From positions 430,973-494,972 of the forward strand of contig QAOA01008791.1 in the NCBI GenBank assembly GCA_003255065.1: a stretch of DNA of 64,000 nucleotides, given 5' to 3'. The notes under the pieces were generated by a model. The model was not told the DNA's origin. It ran no database searches and worked only from the letters and a program-made list of their open reading frames with translations. Below, piece by piece: positions 22,887 through 34,218 of the stretch (within the stretch, counting starts at the first letter, position 1; each line of letters starts with the position of its first letter). A program made the translations under genes and the position numbers. This DNA is from Cercis canadensis (lineage: Eukaryota > Streptophyta > Magnoliopsida > Fabales > Fabaceae).

Positions 22887-25800
22887 ATGGCGCTTTGTAA
22901 ACGCGCGCTTCATTTGGGTTCTAACACTGGGCTTTGCTTCGCCAAGTGTCGCGAGCTCGTTTCAATTTTGCCTTCTAGCAAGATTTGTAGTAGGCAAGTA
23001 TCACAGGCCGTGCAATCCAATGGAAAGCGCGCATTTCTCGTCGATACACTGGCACTGGTAATTTCTCTTGATGTTTGAAGTCTGTTCGATTACATGGCCT
23101 AAGAAAATTTTGAAGGGTTGCTAAGATTTATGAAATTTCTTTCCTTTGTATTGCATTAATTTCTTATTCATTTATTATATTATCCTATGATGCTGAAGTG
23201 AGTTGTTTGGATAACGAGAAATTCTAATTGGCCTTAGGTAAGGGGTTTAGAGGCACATGGTGTTCCGTCCAAACAGGCTGAGGCGATAACTGCTGCAATT
23301 ACTGAAGTTTTAAACGATAGCTTGGAAAATGTAGCTCATTCTTTTGTTTCAAAAGCTGAAATGCAGAAGGTAAGACTCTCGAGATGCATAAATTAAGTAT
23401 AGTATTCTGAATATGAAGTTAGGATTGCTTACTGTTGTTTCACTTATTTGTATTGGATTCTGCAGTCGGAGATGATCCAAGAATCCAATCTGTCTAAATT
23501 CCAATCTCAAGTGAAAAGTTCACAGGTACTTTTTCTTTTTGCAATATAGAAGTGGATTTCAACATGTAATATGACGGTGTTTTAGTATCTGCAAGAATTA
23601 TGGAATTTATATACCTTTTTCTTCGCATGAATTTATATACCTATTAAAGTAACTGGTTTTGTCCACGGAAAAGCTTGATGATAGAATCAGTATTCATTTT
23701 TTCTGTTTGTTATCATCCATTGCCTGATTGTCTCAAATTTTTAATATGCTAATGCATGTTTATGCAGCCTAAACCTTACATAGCATGTACTTGCAGGTGA
23801 CCCTTCAAAGTGGATGAAACAAAATATAAATAACACCAAAGACATATATTACTTAAACCCTGAAATATTGTATTGAACAGTTAGGCCACATTAAACAGCC
23901 CTGCTCTTATGCCTGGCTAGGGTCTGACCCATCACTAGGGACAAGCAAATGGTAGATTAGAGTAAAAGCAACATAAGCTACACCTCTTCTACTATTGAAT
24001 GTAAATTACCTCAAAAATTTACATACTGATCCTAACTTTAAAAGCAGTTCATATTCCTCAAAATCTAAAGTAGGTGTTTTTGAGAACACTTCTATGCAAT
24101 GCATAAATGATATTCTATTTTTATCTTTTATATCACTGCTGTGAATAAATATAATGTTTGTATGGAGAAGTAGAACTGCACGGGCACTCAGGGAGACCAT
24201 GCTGACTAGTTTAAAAAAAAAAAGGATTTTCTCTTCTTCCTTTTTTCTACCACAAATGCTTTTTTTTTCCTCCTCCAATTTGGTCAGCATTTTCCATCCA
24301 ATTGAGATCTATCTTTAATTTTTTTGAATAAATTCTTTTACTAATGAAGTAAGAACCATTAAATGCAAGTTTAAGATATGAAACATGAACTCCTTTGAGA
24401 ACAATCGAAACAAAATGAAGCTGTGATTGAGGTAAAGGGACTGCCGCATTGGTTATAGGCCAGCTTCCCTTTGAACTCTGGTCTTGTTAGTGCCTTCAAT
24501 TGTACCTACTGAAGGATCAATTGAACTTCATAGTAGTTTAACATTAATTAATGGGCAGTTTAAATTGTGCTCTACTGTGCCCATCGAATTCAAAAAGAAA
24601 CATGTTATAATCATGACTAGCAACCAAATGATGATTTAGACTATGCTGTACAATATAGTGGTGAAAGAAAACTTGCCTACTTGTTGGTGTTTTGCATGGT
24701 AGGAGGGGTCTATGCATCCAATTATACAGGTAGGAATGGGAGTCCGTCAATTCTACCTGATCTCATGAAATGGTCGAATTCATTTAAGTGGGTAGAGATG
24801 ATTCATGTGAAGACTTTATTACTGCTGACACTGTCTTCCCTAATAAAGATGTTAACATTAGAATTAATTTAGCAAGGGAGGAAAAATTTTGTAAGACGTT
24901 TAGGGGAAATAAGAGGAATGAAATTGGCATTGATCTGTGGTCAACTACTTCAGAAGTCTCACCTGCAGTGGATCCGAATTCTGAACTACTTCAGATGGAA
25001 AACAAAATCTTTGTTTCCTGTCATCAATAAATGAGGCTTTCTGCTGCAATACCCGAAGTCCAGAGTTTTAATTGATCTGTTTTTAGTCATTTGAGTGTCA
25101 TGGCACTTAATATGTAACCATCGCTTCTCAACTAATGTTTTGGCAAAGTAATGAATTGTTTTGACTTTATGCAGAGATAGATATATTATTTACTCAATGT
25201 GGTCCCTTGTATTGTTTTCTAGAGATGGAACATTATAATTGTCAAATCTCGTTATTGTGCCAATTCATGCTAAGCAGTTCTCTTAATGATTTGTGATGCA
25301 GGAGCATCATTTTTCTTCGTTGCAACGTGAGACTGAAAAACTTCGTAGTGACATAGAGAAGATGCGAAGTGAATTGAGGTCTACATCATTATTATGCTAG
25401 AGAATTCTGCCACCTGAAACAAATGTTATCTTCCCCCTTGACTTTGCTCTGATGTCTTTATTGATAGCTCGTTACTCTGTGATAGGTATGAGATTGACAA
25501 AGTAACTGCTGGGCAACGTTTGGACTTAAATCTTGAAAGAGGGTAAGCGAAACCATAGTTTTATTTTAGTGGCTTTGTTGAAATAGTAATCATTATTTGC
25601 TTTAATCAAATGCCCTTGTCTCATTTATTTATTGCTTCAATCTAAGCACAGGCGCATACGCGATGAGCTTGCGAATCAAAATGCTGAAACCACCAATCTG
25701 ACAAACAAACTTGATCGGGTAATTAACCTTTAGATTGCCTTTTGAGGATTTTTTTCTTGAATAACCTTTAGTTTGGAATTAAAATCTTGTTTGCGTTTTG

Positions 25801-25941
25801 CTTTGGAATATTTGCTCTCAGGAAATTCATGCGTTAAGAGCCCACTTAGAAGCTTCAAAATATGACGTGATCAAATACTGCATAGGTACCCTTGTCTCCA
25901 TATCTGCAGTGGGTCTTGCTGTAGTCCGCATCTTATTGTAG
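22887..25941 (+). CDS. Mitochondrial coiled-coil protein, DUF1640 (FMP32/MCUR1-like)
   Basis: Seven exons: 22887-23057, 23238-23369, 23466-23525, 25302-25378, 25486-25542, 25652-25718, 25822-25941; phases agree, 227 residues. The N-terminus is basic with few acidic residues (MALCKRALHL), like a mitochondrial presequence. Residues about 58-100 carry the family motif VRGLEAHGVPSKQAEAI. A long coiled coil with heptads follows (about 100-205). The C-terminus is one membrane helix (IGTLVSISAVGLAVVRILL). This is the layout of the DUF1640 family: yeast FMP32, and animal MCUR1/CCDC90, proteins of the inner mitochondrial membrane linked to calcium uptake and respiratory complex assembly. The plant role is not established. 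Intron 3 is large (1776 bases) with no gene seen in it. Confidence 0.92.
23526..25301 (+). other. Large intron 3 of the FMP32-like gene
   Basis: Non-coding, AT-rich. Short open frames inside it (24006-24290, 24681-25030) lack recognisable domains or splice logic. No element was identified. Confidence 0.6.
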
Positions 25942-26259
25942 TGTTTCATAACATCGACAAATTGACTTGTATAAAGAACTCAAGGGTCATTCTTTTCAAC
26001 ACAATTGAGTGCCAGAGTTTTAGGAAAATTACCAAATTCTTCTATTGTAATTTTCTCCTTTTAAATAAAATCTTATCCGAAAATACAAATTGAATGGCTC
26101 TTAATGGAATGATGTTTTATAAGAAATAATTGAACCCTATCCATTCATAACCACGTTATTAGGTTAATGAGTTTCTAGTTCCCACCATTTTTCTGGACAT
26201 ACAGTTTGCTGCTAGCTTCCCAAACTACTAAATAGGTTGGTCTCCATCCCAAGTGGTCT
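25942..26259 (+). terminator. 3'UTR of the FMP32-like gene and flank
   Basis: An AAATAAAAT poly(A)-signal-like sequence at about 26064 lies 120 bases after the stop. Nothing else was recognised. Confidence 0.4.
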
Positions 26260-26870
26260 CCCATCATTATGGGTTATGTAAAGCCCAGACAGCAGAAAAT
26301 GACTCTATTTCTTCCTTGTGAAACTCTTCAATCACTCTGATACTTTTCACTCTTTTAAAGATTCTTATTATAGCTATGCTTTGGTCACAATTCTTTGTAT
26401 AAATCCTGAAAAATGCTTATAGCCTCCTTGAAAAATCTTCCATCATGGGCTGATTCAGTGCGAAAACGATAGGCCTAACTACCTTTAAGCCTGGAGACTG
26501 GACTCCCACTCATAATTTGACGAAGAACATTAAAAGAAAAAATTTCGGACGGTTTGCCAAAACTTTGAGATTTATGCACCATTCTCCCATTATTATGGGT
26601 TATATAAAGCCCAGACAGTAGAAAATAACTCTATTTCTTCCTTGTGAAACTCTTCAATCACTCTGATACTTTTCACTCTTTCAAAGATTCTTATTATAGC
26701 GATGCCTTTGGTCACAATTCTTTGTATAAATCCTGAAAAATGCTTATAGCCTCCTTTGAAAAATCTCCCATCATGGGCTGATTCAGTGCGAAAACGATAG
26801 GCCTAACTACCTTTAAGCCTGGAAACTGGACTGCCACACATATTTGACGAAGAACATTAAAATAAAAAAA
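26260..26870. repeat. Direct repeat of about 280 bases, two diverged copies
   Basis: Copy 1 (about 26260-26540) and copy 2 (about 26586-26865) share the run from CATTATGGGTTAT to GACGAAGAACATTAAAA with scattered differences. There is no N between them, so this is probably an old true duplication. Confidence 0.8.
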
Positions 26871-27443
26871 AGACTGATACTCTGGCGAAGTCATAATAAC
26901 AAATGGTCCTCTATAAGTGGGCCCTCCCAAAACCAAAAAAAAGGAAGCGACTTTTTGTTTTTGGCCATAAGGAAGTGGCTTCATTCCTCTTTTCCGGACA
27001 CTTATCATGGCGACGTTGGTATTACTCCTTTTGGTTTTCTGTTTTATTTCCACCCTTTCAAAAATTTCCTTGAATATAAAAAGGGCAAGTTACTATATAT
27101 TTACCACAAAAACAAGAAAAAACTTCTGTTACTATATGACATATAAGTTTGGTACGACTTCAGAATTTACGTAATATTAGCAGTGATCATGTGCCAATTT
27201 GACTAAAAAACTGAAATCCAACCCAACTACCATAAGACGTAAACTTTCATTAATGGAAGCTTTTATAATTGCCATCAATCTCTGGAAGTAAAGGTGTATT
27301 GCAATTTGCAGGTGCCATGACGTGTACGCTATTCCAAAAACCAAAACGTTTCGAAGCCCAAAATTGTTTTCAGCATATTCTTGATACATAGGGTCTAAAA
27401 AACGCATCTTATTGTTACATAGAAAAGCGGGTAAATTGAACAA
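26712..27443 (-). pseudogene. Unidentified, possibly decayed coding sequence (two open stretches)
   Basis: Two leftward open stretches, 27443-27177 (88 codons) and 27053-26712 (113 codons), have an amino-acid mix that looks protein-like, with segments such as NVLVFGIAYTSW and VVRPIVFALNQP. The second runs into the direct repeat. I do not recognise the family, and no clear splice sites join them. Chance open frames are a fair alternative. Confidence 0.2.
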
Positions 27444-27451
27444 AAAAAATA

Positions 27452-27473
27452 AAAATAAATAAATAAATAAATA

Positions 27474-27509
<36 letters not shown>
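27452..27509. repeat. AAATA and AT microsatellite
   Basis: AAATA units followed by about 20 AT dinucleotides. Confidence 0.9.
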
Positions 27510-27510
<1 letters not shown>

Positions 27511-27556
27511 CTAAATTATTTATTAAAATGAAGTATTTTACAAACTATTTACGTAA

Positions 27557-27737
27557 GGATTTGGATCCAGTCATGTCACTTGAGTCATGTTGCTCAAATC
27601 TGAGCCGTCCATTCCATTAAAGCTCATTTCAACCATTAAATATTAATGTATTTTAATAGTTGAAATGACCTTAAATAGAATAGACGGCTTAGATCTAAGT
27701 AACATGACTCAAGTTAACATGACTGGATCTCTTCCCA
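27557..27737. mobile_element. Mutator-like MITE with 9-base target duplication
   Basis: A 181-base element whose ends are inverted copies: GGATCCAGTCATGTCAC.. on the left and ..ACATGACTGGATCT on the right. The arms run almost to the centre (TTTCAACCATTAAA against TTAATAGTTGAAA). TTTACGTAA stands on both sides (27548-27556 and 27738-27746). A 9-base duplication is typical of Mutator-like elements. It is too small to code for anything. Confidence 0.8.
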
Positions 27738-27764
27738 TTTACGTAAATAGTATACTTTTGGTTA

Positions 27765-27947
27765 CACTACATGAAAAAGTAACATTTTTATGAATATCAC
27801 GTTACATTAGAGTAGCATGACTCCACTTCCTAAAAACTTGAAAAAGGCTCAAGTAGCATGACACTTGAGAAAACACTACTCTCAAGTATCACGTTATATT
27901 GAGAGTAGCGTGACACTCATAAAAATGTTATTTTTTCCTATAGCGTG
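27765..27947. mobile_element. Small TIR element with CACTA-like ends
   Basis: Left end CACTACATGAAAAAGTAACA, right end (reverse complement) CACGCTATAGGAAAAAATAA. The inverted arms extend about 40 bases and share TAACATTTTTATGA. The CACTA start hints at a CACTA-type non-autonomous element, but no 3-base target duplication was found. Confidence 0.5.
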
Positions 27948-28459
27948 ACCATATTTGTCCAAAAAATTGTACCATTTATATAAATAATTTACACAGTATT
28001 TCATTTCAGTAAATAGTTTATCAAAGTTTATTTTTTGCTCAATTAACCTAGAAAAGCTAACAATAACAAGATCACCTAGAGACATATTTCAATATAATCC
28101 CACCAATAAATTAGTATTTTTTTTCTCATTTTTTGATCTGGTCAGTCATGATCCGTGAGGCGTGATGAGGTTACTAAAATTCTTATGAAGTAATAAAATC
28201 ATTAAAAAAAAAAACAGAGGAATCACCTATTAAAGTCATACAATTGAAGAACCCATGATATGTGCCTTCCAAAATAAAAAGGAAAAGTCATCTTTATTTA
28301 TTGCTGAGTAAAAGAGCAATCAATAATAACAATTAGGTATTTTATAATCTTATAAAATGGTAAGGATCAATTTTAAATTAATCTCTATTTAGAATTTATT
28401 GTTAATTGAATCTGATTCTAATCAAATATAATAATAAAGAATACAAAATGGATTATTTT

Positions 28460-28694
28460 AGGAAATTATTATTTTATATTTGATTTTGTTAATATCACAC
28501 CCTATTTAATTTTTAAATATAATATAGACTAATTTATTCTCATATAATATATAAAATTTTTAGTTAATTGTAAAAACTCTTATTTAATATAAAAAAATTT
28601 ATATTAATTGATAATAATTTAATCTATATTATATTTAAATATTAAATATGACGTGATATTAATAAAATAAAATATAAAAATAATAACTCCCTAG
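28460..28694. mobile_element. AT-rich foldback MITE-like element
   Basis: Left arm GGAAATTATTATTTTATATT..TTAATATCAC..AAATATAATATAGA is mirrored by right arm ..TCTATATTATATTTAAAT..GTGATATTAATAAAAT..ATAATAACTCC, almost the full length. Confidence 0.65.
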
Positions 28695-30179
28695 TTTTAT
28701 ATTAATTTTATCAAACCAAAGTTACTAGATGATAATCTTATCCTTTACTTTCCGTCCTATATGTAGAAGGACATCATAGCTGCAACTTTCTAAAGTCTGA
28801 AAATCCTACCCTGAGCCTTCTGTGGATCGCATTAAAAGAAAGAATAAATAATTGGAAAGAAGGTAGGATTTTTATTTTAGCCAGAAAATTACGTTTTGGG
28901 TAATGAATCTAATGATGCTTACTTAGTTGGCGTGCACCCGATAAATAAAAATGCGATCGTATCTGAAACCACGTGCAGGTCATGTGCAAAATAGAGGGAT
29001 TTTTGTGCTTTTTATTTGGATGGTTTTCAAACAGTCTCCGGACTAATCATCCTCATCCATCCGATGCACGTTGTTCATTGAACGGCTTCTACTATTTTTC
29101 CCCATGGACTATCCCTACGAATCATTTTATATCCCACCAGCTACCACTTCACCCACATGCATGCACGTTCAAAATAGAAAGTTAGAAACACTCAGTGCAC
29201 TAACACCCCCACTTGAGCAAGATTCAAAGGCTAATGGTATTTCTCTTTCAACCATACATGGCAATAAACATAAGAATTCGTGATGTTTCGAGTCACGAAA
29301 CACAGAGACTATATTTTTTTAGTTAACATAAGAATTCTCGGGCAGCTGCGTCTTGTAGGAGAGTTTTGTCGTCTTATGGTTCTTTCTGATTTGAAATTGG
29401 ATTAGTCGGACGAAACCCGAACATCGATGAAAAACTAAAAATATTTTTTTAATTAATATCACAAATATCTCTATTTTATTTAATTGAGCGTAAAGTTAAT
29501 TTTATTTGAAAGTTAAAGTAATTATAATTTTTTTTAAATAATATTTTTATTGGACTTTGAATCTTTAATCACAGTCAATAATCCACGCTCAAAATTCAGT
29601 TTGTTTTCAATTGAACCAAGCATTTGATGGTAAACCAGACCCACCATTTGTCAACTCCCCATTTCAATTTTATGGGTCACTTAGGCAGAAGACAAGTAGA
29701 TAAAGATAATCAATCACTTGTTCCTCCACCCACTTGACCACTCCATATGGCACTAGCACAGTTTCGATGGTCTCAAATCAATGCTACCCAACTTTAATGC
29801 TTCAATCACGCCTTGACCCACCTTCTCTGCCTCTTTCTATCTCACACACACAAATGCACTCGTAGATTCTTACACCGCTGAACTAAGTTGAATAATTCAA
29901 ATGCTAGTGTAAATTAGATGGACCAAAATGTCTAAGTCTAAATTTATGTCCATCTGTTAGACTATCAAGATAAAATAATTAAACAAATTAAGCGAGGAGA
30001 ATGGAATACAAACAATCAATGTCTTCTTAATATATGTTACCTGCTAGCTCTTTTTTTTTTTTCTTCCCTATGGTTACCCGCCTAGCTGACTAGCACTACA
30101 ACCACTAAAACTATTGTACAAAAATAAACCGGGTTCAGATCTGTTGGTGGATGTATACCTATTTTTCCTAATCTAAGTT
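28695..30179. other. Intergenic and GATA 3' flank
   Basis: No gene recognised. Short frames at 28973-29283 lack known domains. The last few hundred bases should hold the 3'UTR of the leftward GATA gene. Confidence 0.4.
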
Positions 30180-31318
30180 TCAGTAACTCGGAACCATCGG
30201 TGTCTGGGTCAACCCGGACTGCGGTCCAGCCGTCTCCTTCCTCTTCCTCATCTCTAACACTTTACGATGGCTGTTTGAGTGAACTTCGCTGGAGAAGGTT
30301 GGACTACAAGCCGGTCTGTACTCTGGAAAAAGCCGACCAGACTTGAAACGAACCCCACATGCGTTACAAAGGGTTTTGGCACCTAGTGGACCGGTTCTCC
30401 ATTGTGGTGTTTTCTGCACATGGCAGTGACTGCACCGACGCTGAAATTGGGACCCACCAGTTTGTGTCTCCGGCTTTTTCTTCTGCTTCTTGGCCGGCGG
30501 TTCACCAAGGCCGTGTAATAATTCCAAGTTCGGGACGGTGCTGGCGAAAATGAGAGCCGGCGTTGACGAAAACCCAGAAGAACATGAAGACGGCGAAGAA
30601 TAACATGACCCTGACCCGGAAAGTAATGGGCTAAGCAACCAGGCTCCAGCGTTGGCTTTTCGACTTTTTGTACTTCTCACTTTGACGGGTACTTTTGAAG
30701 GGAAACAAGGAGTTTCCACTATGTCCGGTTTAGGTTCCGGTTCAGTCCTCTTCTTTGTTTGCTCTGAATGGACGGGATATAAAAGCGAGAGCTCCGGGAG
30801 AGAATCGTCCACAAAGTGAGAAACCCACTCCAGTTCCGCCAAATCATCCACCTGTAGAAAAAAAAATGGGTTTAGAATTTGAATTATTACTACAAAGATG
30901 CTTTTTCAAAAAAGGAAAACGTTTCTGTTCTGTTCTCTTAGCGGAGAAACCAAGAACATAAAGTTACCGGAACGGCTAGTTCGTTGGCAAAGATGGACTC
31001 ATAATCGGTGGTGCCGGAAACACTAGTGGAATTGGAGTTGCTGTCATCTTCGCCACGGTCCTGTGAGGAAACAGAGAGGTTGTCTTTTTCTTCGTCGTCT
31101 TCTTCGTAATTATCACCGTTCCCAACACCAACAGGGCCATGTTGGAATTCACCGTTGGAGAAGTCAAGTAAGTCATCCACCGAGAAATCCTCACCAGAAA
31201 CTCCATTATTCGGATTCAAGCACCAATAGTCATCGCAAAACGCTTGCTGGGTCGATTTCATGAAAGCCAATTCTCTGTGCAAACTTGATTTGAACGCATT
31301 CGCTACGACAACCTCCAT
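30180..31318 (-). CDS. GATA transcription factor, subfamily A (GATA5/7/12-like)
   Basis: Two coding exons, 31318-30968 and 30851-30180, in phase, 340 residues. One type IV GATA finger at about 257-286, C-X2-C-X18-C-X2-C ([18 protein letters not shown] then LCNACGVRF), followed by a basic tail; it binds WGATAR in the nucleus. N-terminal motif [16 protein letters not shown] and the acidic [11 protein letters not shown] are features of plant subfamily A, with roles in light-responsive and growth-related transcription. A Lys-rich stretch ([11 protein letters not shown]) before the finger is a likely nuclear signal. The start was chosen at 31318: an upstream in-frame ATG at 31330 falls inside a probable 5'UTR intron whose acceptor ends 2 bases before the chosen ATG. 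Confidence 0.93.
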
Positions 31319-31320
31319 TT

Positions 31321-31429
31321 CTAAATACAAATTCAGTCATTATTACAAGAAAATTTCAACGCTCCAAAAATTTCCCACAAAAGATTCTCTTCCTATTAAC
31401 ATGAACGAAGTTCCCTTTTAAATTTTTAC
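31321..31429 (-). other. 5'UTR intron of the GATA gene
   Basis: Donor TTTTCAG/GTAAAAATT (exon ends 31430) and acceptor TTGTATTTAG (31321), 109 bases, AT-rich. After removal only AA separates the junction from the ATG. Confidence 0.65.
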
Positions 31430-31640
31430 CTGAAAAAGGCGAAGTCGTAGATGGGAAACCGTACAAGGCGGAAGGGGTGGAGTTTTGTTGGTTGAAGCAC
31501 TGAAATGAAGGCTGGTTCGTGGGCGAAACTGGTGCTGAGTTTTTGGTATATCTTTTTCTCTCTTTCTCTTCTCACTATCTCTGTACGAATTACGATTTAC
31601 AAATTTAAATAAACCAAAAAATTTCTTAAGAGGGTGGGGG
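31430..31640 (-). promoter_or_regulatory. 5'UTR and core promoter of the GATA gene
   Basis: The CT-rich stretch on the + strand at 31550-31580 reads GAGA-rich on the gene strand, as common in plant leaders. A TATTTAAAT at about 31604 could be a weak TATA element. Confidence 0.35.
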
Positions 31641-32490
31641 TGCTGTTACCAAGCGTGTGACATTTGGTGGGGCTGACTATTATGGGTCTTTGTTCTCGGT
31701 GGGATTTTCGAACTTAAAATTCAAAAATGAAAAATTCCTGACATAGATTTTTATTTATTTATTTATTCTTGACCAAGCCAAAACTGGTTCGTCCAACCAG
31801 TTCAAAACTAAACGTTAAAAATCACACGCCGGTTTTGACTGTTACAGCCACATCCACCTCGATCAAGTTTCCGTTACCGTAATCAACGGTTCAGATTGAC
31901 TCTGTGTGCTTTAAACCACAATTTGGCGCTAGGAGGTTTCAAAAAAAGGAAAATATAACGAACTGCCCAGGAAACCGCCCTATTTTCCTTTTGTTCTAAA
32001 CTTTCCGTGTTCGAGAATTTAGCCTCCAAGTTCGGATTATTTACGAGAGAAAGGATTACTTCGCCGCGTTAATCACGCTTCGTGATGTGGTTAATTTTGG
32101 ATAATCCTTCCCGCTATTTGTTTTCTAATGTAAAGACTGCGATGACCACGTCAGACACTCTGTCTGTTTGGCGCGTGAAAAAATAACGGTTAGATTTTCC
32201 TCAAGGATTTACATCGAAGGGTGGGGATTTGAGTACTTTATTTGACTTTTAAAAGTTTGAGGCGCTCAGAGCGGCCTCAACTTTCAAGTTTGGAGCCATT
32301 ACTTGTTCATGTCATGAAGCGTATCCAGCGCGTTGCATCATGGACTTGTAGCTGGCATGGGAAAAGCGCATAGTAGAATTAAATACAATCTGGCCTGGTG
32401 TTTTCCCTTTTGCTTATCATTTTGGTCATACTCATACATTTCTAGTGGGAAAATATAAAGGGAAGAAATAACACTTTTCTTTTTTCAACC
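31641..32490. other. Upstream spacer of the GATA gene
   Basis: No gene recognised. Contains ATTTATTTATTTATT repeats near 31750 and a GC-richer part around 31850-32400 that may be distal promoter. Confidence 0.35.
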
Positions 32491-33062
32491 ATTAAGGTTT
32501 ATTTAGAAGTTGAATGGAAAATGAAGGAGAATGATACAAAAGGAAAAGAAAAAAAAGGAAAGGATGAGAATAGGAATAATTTTTCTTTTTTTTATTTGGA
32601 TAATTAAAATGAGTAAAAATAAAAAATAATTTTTTTTTTATAAATTTATCATTTATTTATAAAATAAATATATTTAATTATATGATTCACTTTTTTATAT
32701 AAAAAATATAATATATTTTGGTTAAAGAAAGAGAAAATAGTTAAAAAAATGAGTAATTTTTTATTGTAGGTCTTACATTAAAGGATAATGTAGAGATAAA
32801 ATAATAAAATATTGTTTAAAAAAATTAAAAAAATAAATAGAGGTATAATAATAAATTCTTCTTTTTTCCTCTCCAAATCTCTCAAACTAAAAAAATACAA
32901 AAGTGAAAACAAAAAAAGAATACAAAAATTTGAAGTTACCCCTTAATTTTTATTTTTATTTTTATTTTTAAATTTTAAACTCCCAAATAAAAAAATAGAC
33001 ACATTTATCCTTTTTCTTTCCTCTCGTTTCCTCTCAATTTTAACTCTCAAATATAACCTTAA
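32491..33062. mobile_element. Tourist-like foldback element, copy 1
   Basis: Left TTAAGGTTTATTTAGAAGTT.. is mirrored by right ..TTAACTCTCAAATATAACCT. GGAAAAG-rich left and CTTTTTC-rich right inner arms also pair. Same family as 36848-37305, 46678-47160 and 47165-47618. The terminal GTTTRGGAGTT pattern with TTA-type flanks resembles PIF/Harbinger (Tourist) MITEs. Confidence 0.6.
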
Positions 33063-34002
33063 AGTTTCTGTTATATGAGTATATGATAATTTGAATACGG
33101 AACCAAAACATGTGCCTGTAGCACCATCGTTCTATAGTAATATTTTTCTTCTAGAAGTATTGTATGCTTACTTTCTGTGTGTGGCCTTTTATCCACCTGC
33201 TAAACAGCAATTATTTCAATCATTATGGCTTTACCTAAAATCGATTTTATAAGCTTTTTCTTTTTCCAATATGTTACAAACATTATAAAATCAATAGCTA
33301 AAATGGAAGATAATTAAAATAATTAAGAGATCAAAGGTAAGAAGTTCCAATATCTCATAATGACTTTGATTTGAAGCTATGAAAATTAATTTTAAATTTT
33401 TATGTAACAAAAATAAATTCTTAAGAGATTGAGTATTAGTTTTTTCTTGTTTAGATATTTTTACAGTTAAACGGAGGGGGAAAAAGAGAGTGAAATTCTT
33501 TTCCTTTGTTTGGCTAGCAGAATCAAGGTGAAGGAAAGAATGAGGCAATGAACAAATTTCAAAAAATGAAAAGACTCCAATTATTCCTTATGTCTATATA
33601 TACCTTAGTCATTTTTGCACAGATGATAGATATATATACCATTTTTGTTTATTTCTTTTAACTTAGGGATTATGGAGTAATTAATTATGTGATAAATTTA
33701 ATTATTTTTAGTTGTGAATATTGAAGTATGGAGATTCAAACCAAAAACTTAACTATTTTAAAAAACGTATATATTATTTTATTTTTATTATAAAAGGGGT
33801 AATACAATTACCTTTGATCATTTTGCCATTTTACTATTTTTCTTATAACAGAGTTTTTGAAAATAAGATTTCATACATAACATAAGCACCGTTTTGAGAT
33901 GCTAAAAACTGTAANTGTAATTTAATTTTCTCTAATAATTATTTCAATACGATGTAAATACGGATTGGAATATATATTTTTTTTTCGGACATTCTATTAC
34001 GT
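33063..34002. other. Intergenic, AT-rich
   Basis: No gene recognised; a single N at 33915 beside a TGTAA doublet is a probable assembly joint. Confidence 0.4.
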
Positions 34003-34017
34003 ACACCAAACAATATT

Positions 34018-34203
34018 TTTTTTTTTTTGGTTTTCTACCAATATCTGGATTTTGCTCGATTAATCCAGTTTCAACCAGGGAGAGACCACAAGGATAGCAA
34101 AGCTCCCCCAACAGACGCAGCTGCATATCCAAGGGCTCGAACCCAAGACTCTTGGTTAAGCTAGAACACCTCTTTATCAAGTGATCTATACGCTTATTGG
34201 TAT
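34018..34203 (-). mobile_element. tRNA-derived SINE with 15-base target duplication
   Basis: On the minus strand: box A-like TAGATCACTTGATAAAGAGG, box B GGGTTCGAGCCC, and an A run at the 3' end (a T run at 34018-34028 on +). Flanking 15-base copies ACACCAAAC(A/G)ATATT at 34003-34017 and 34204-34218 differ by one base. It differs from the SINE at 22093. Confidence 0.85.
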
Positions 34204-34218
34204 ACACCAAACGATATT

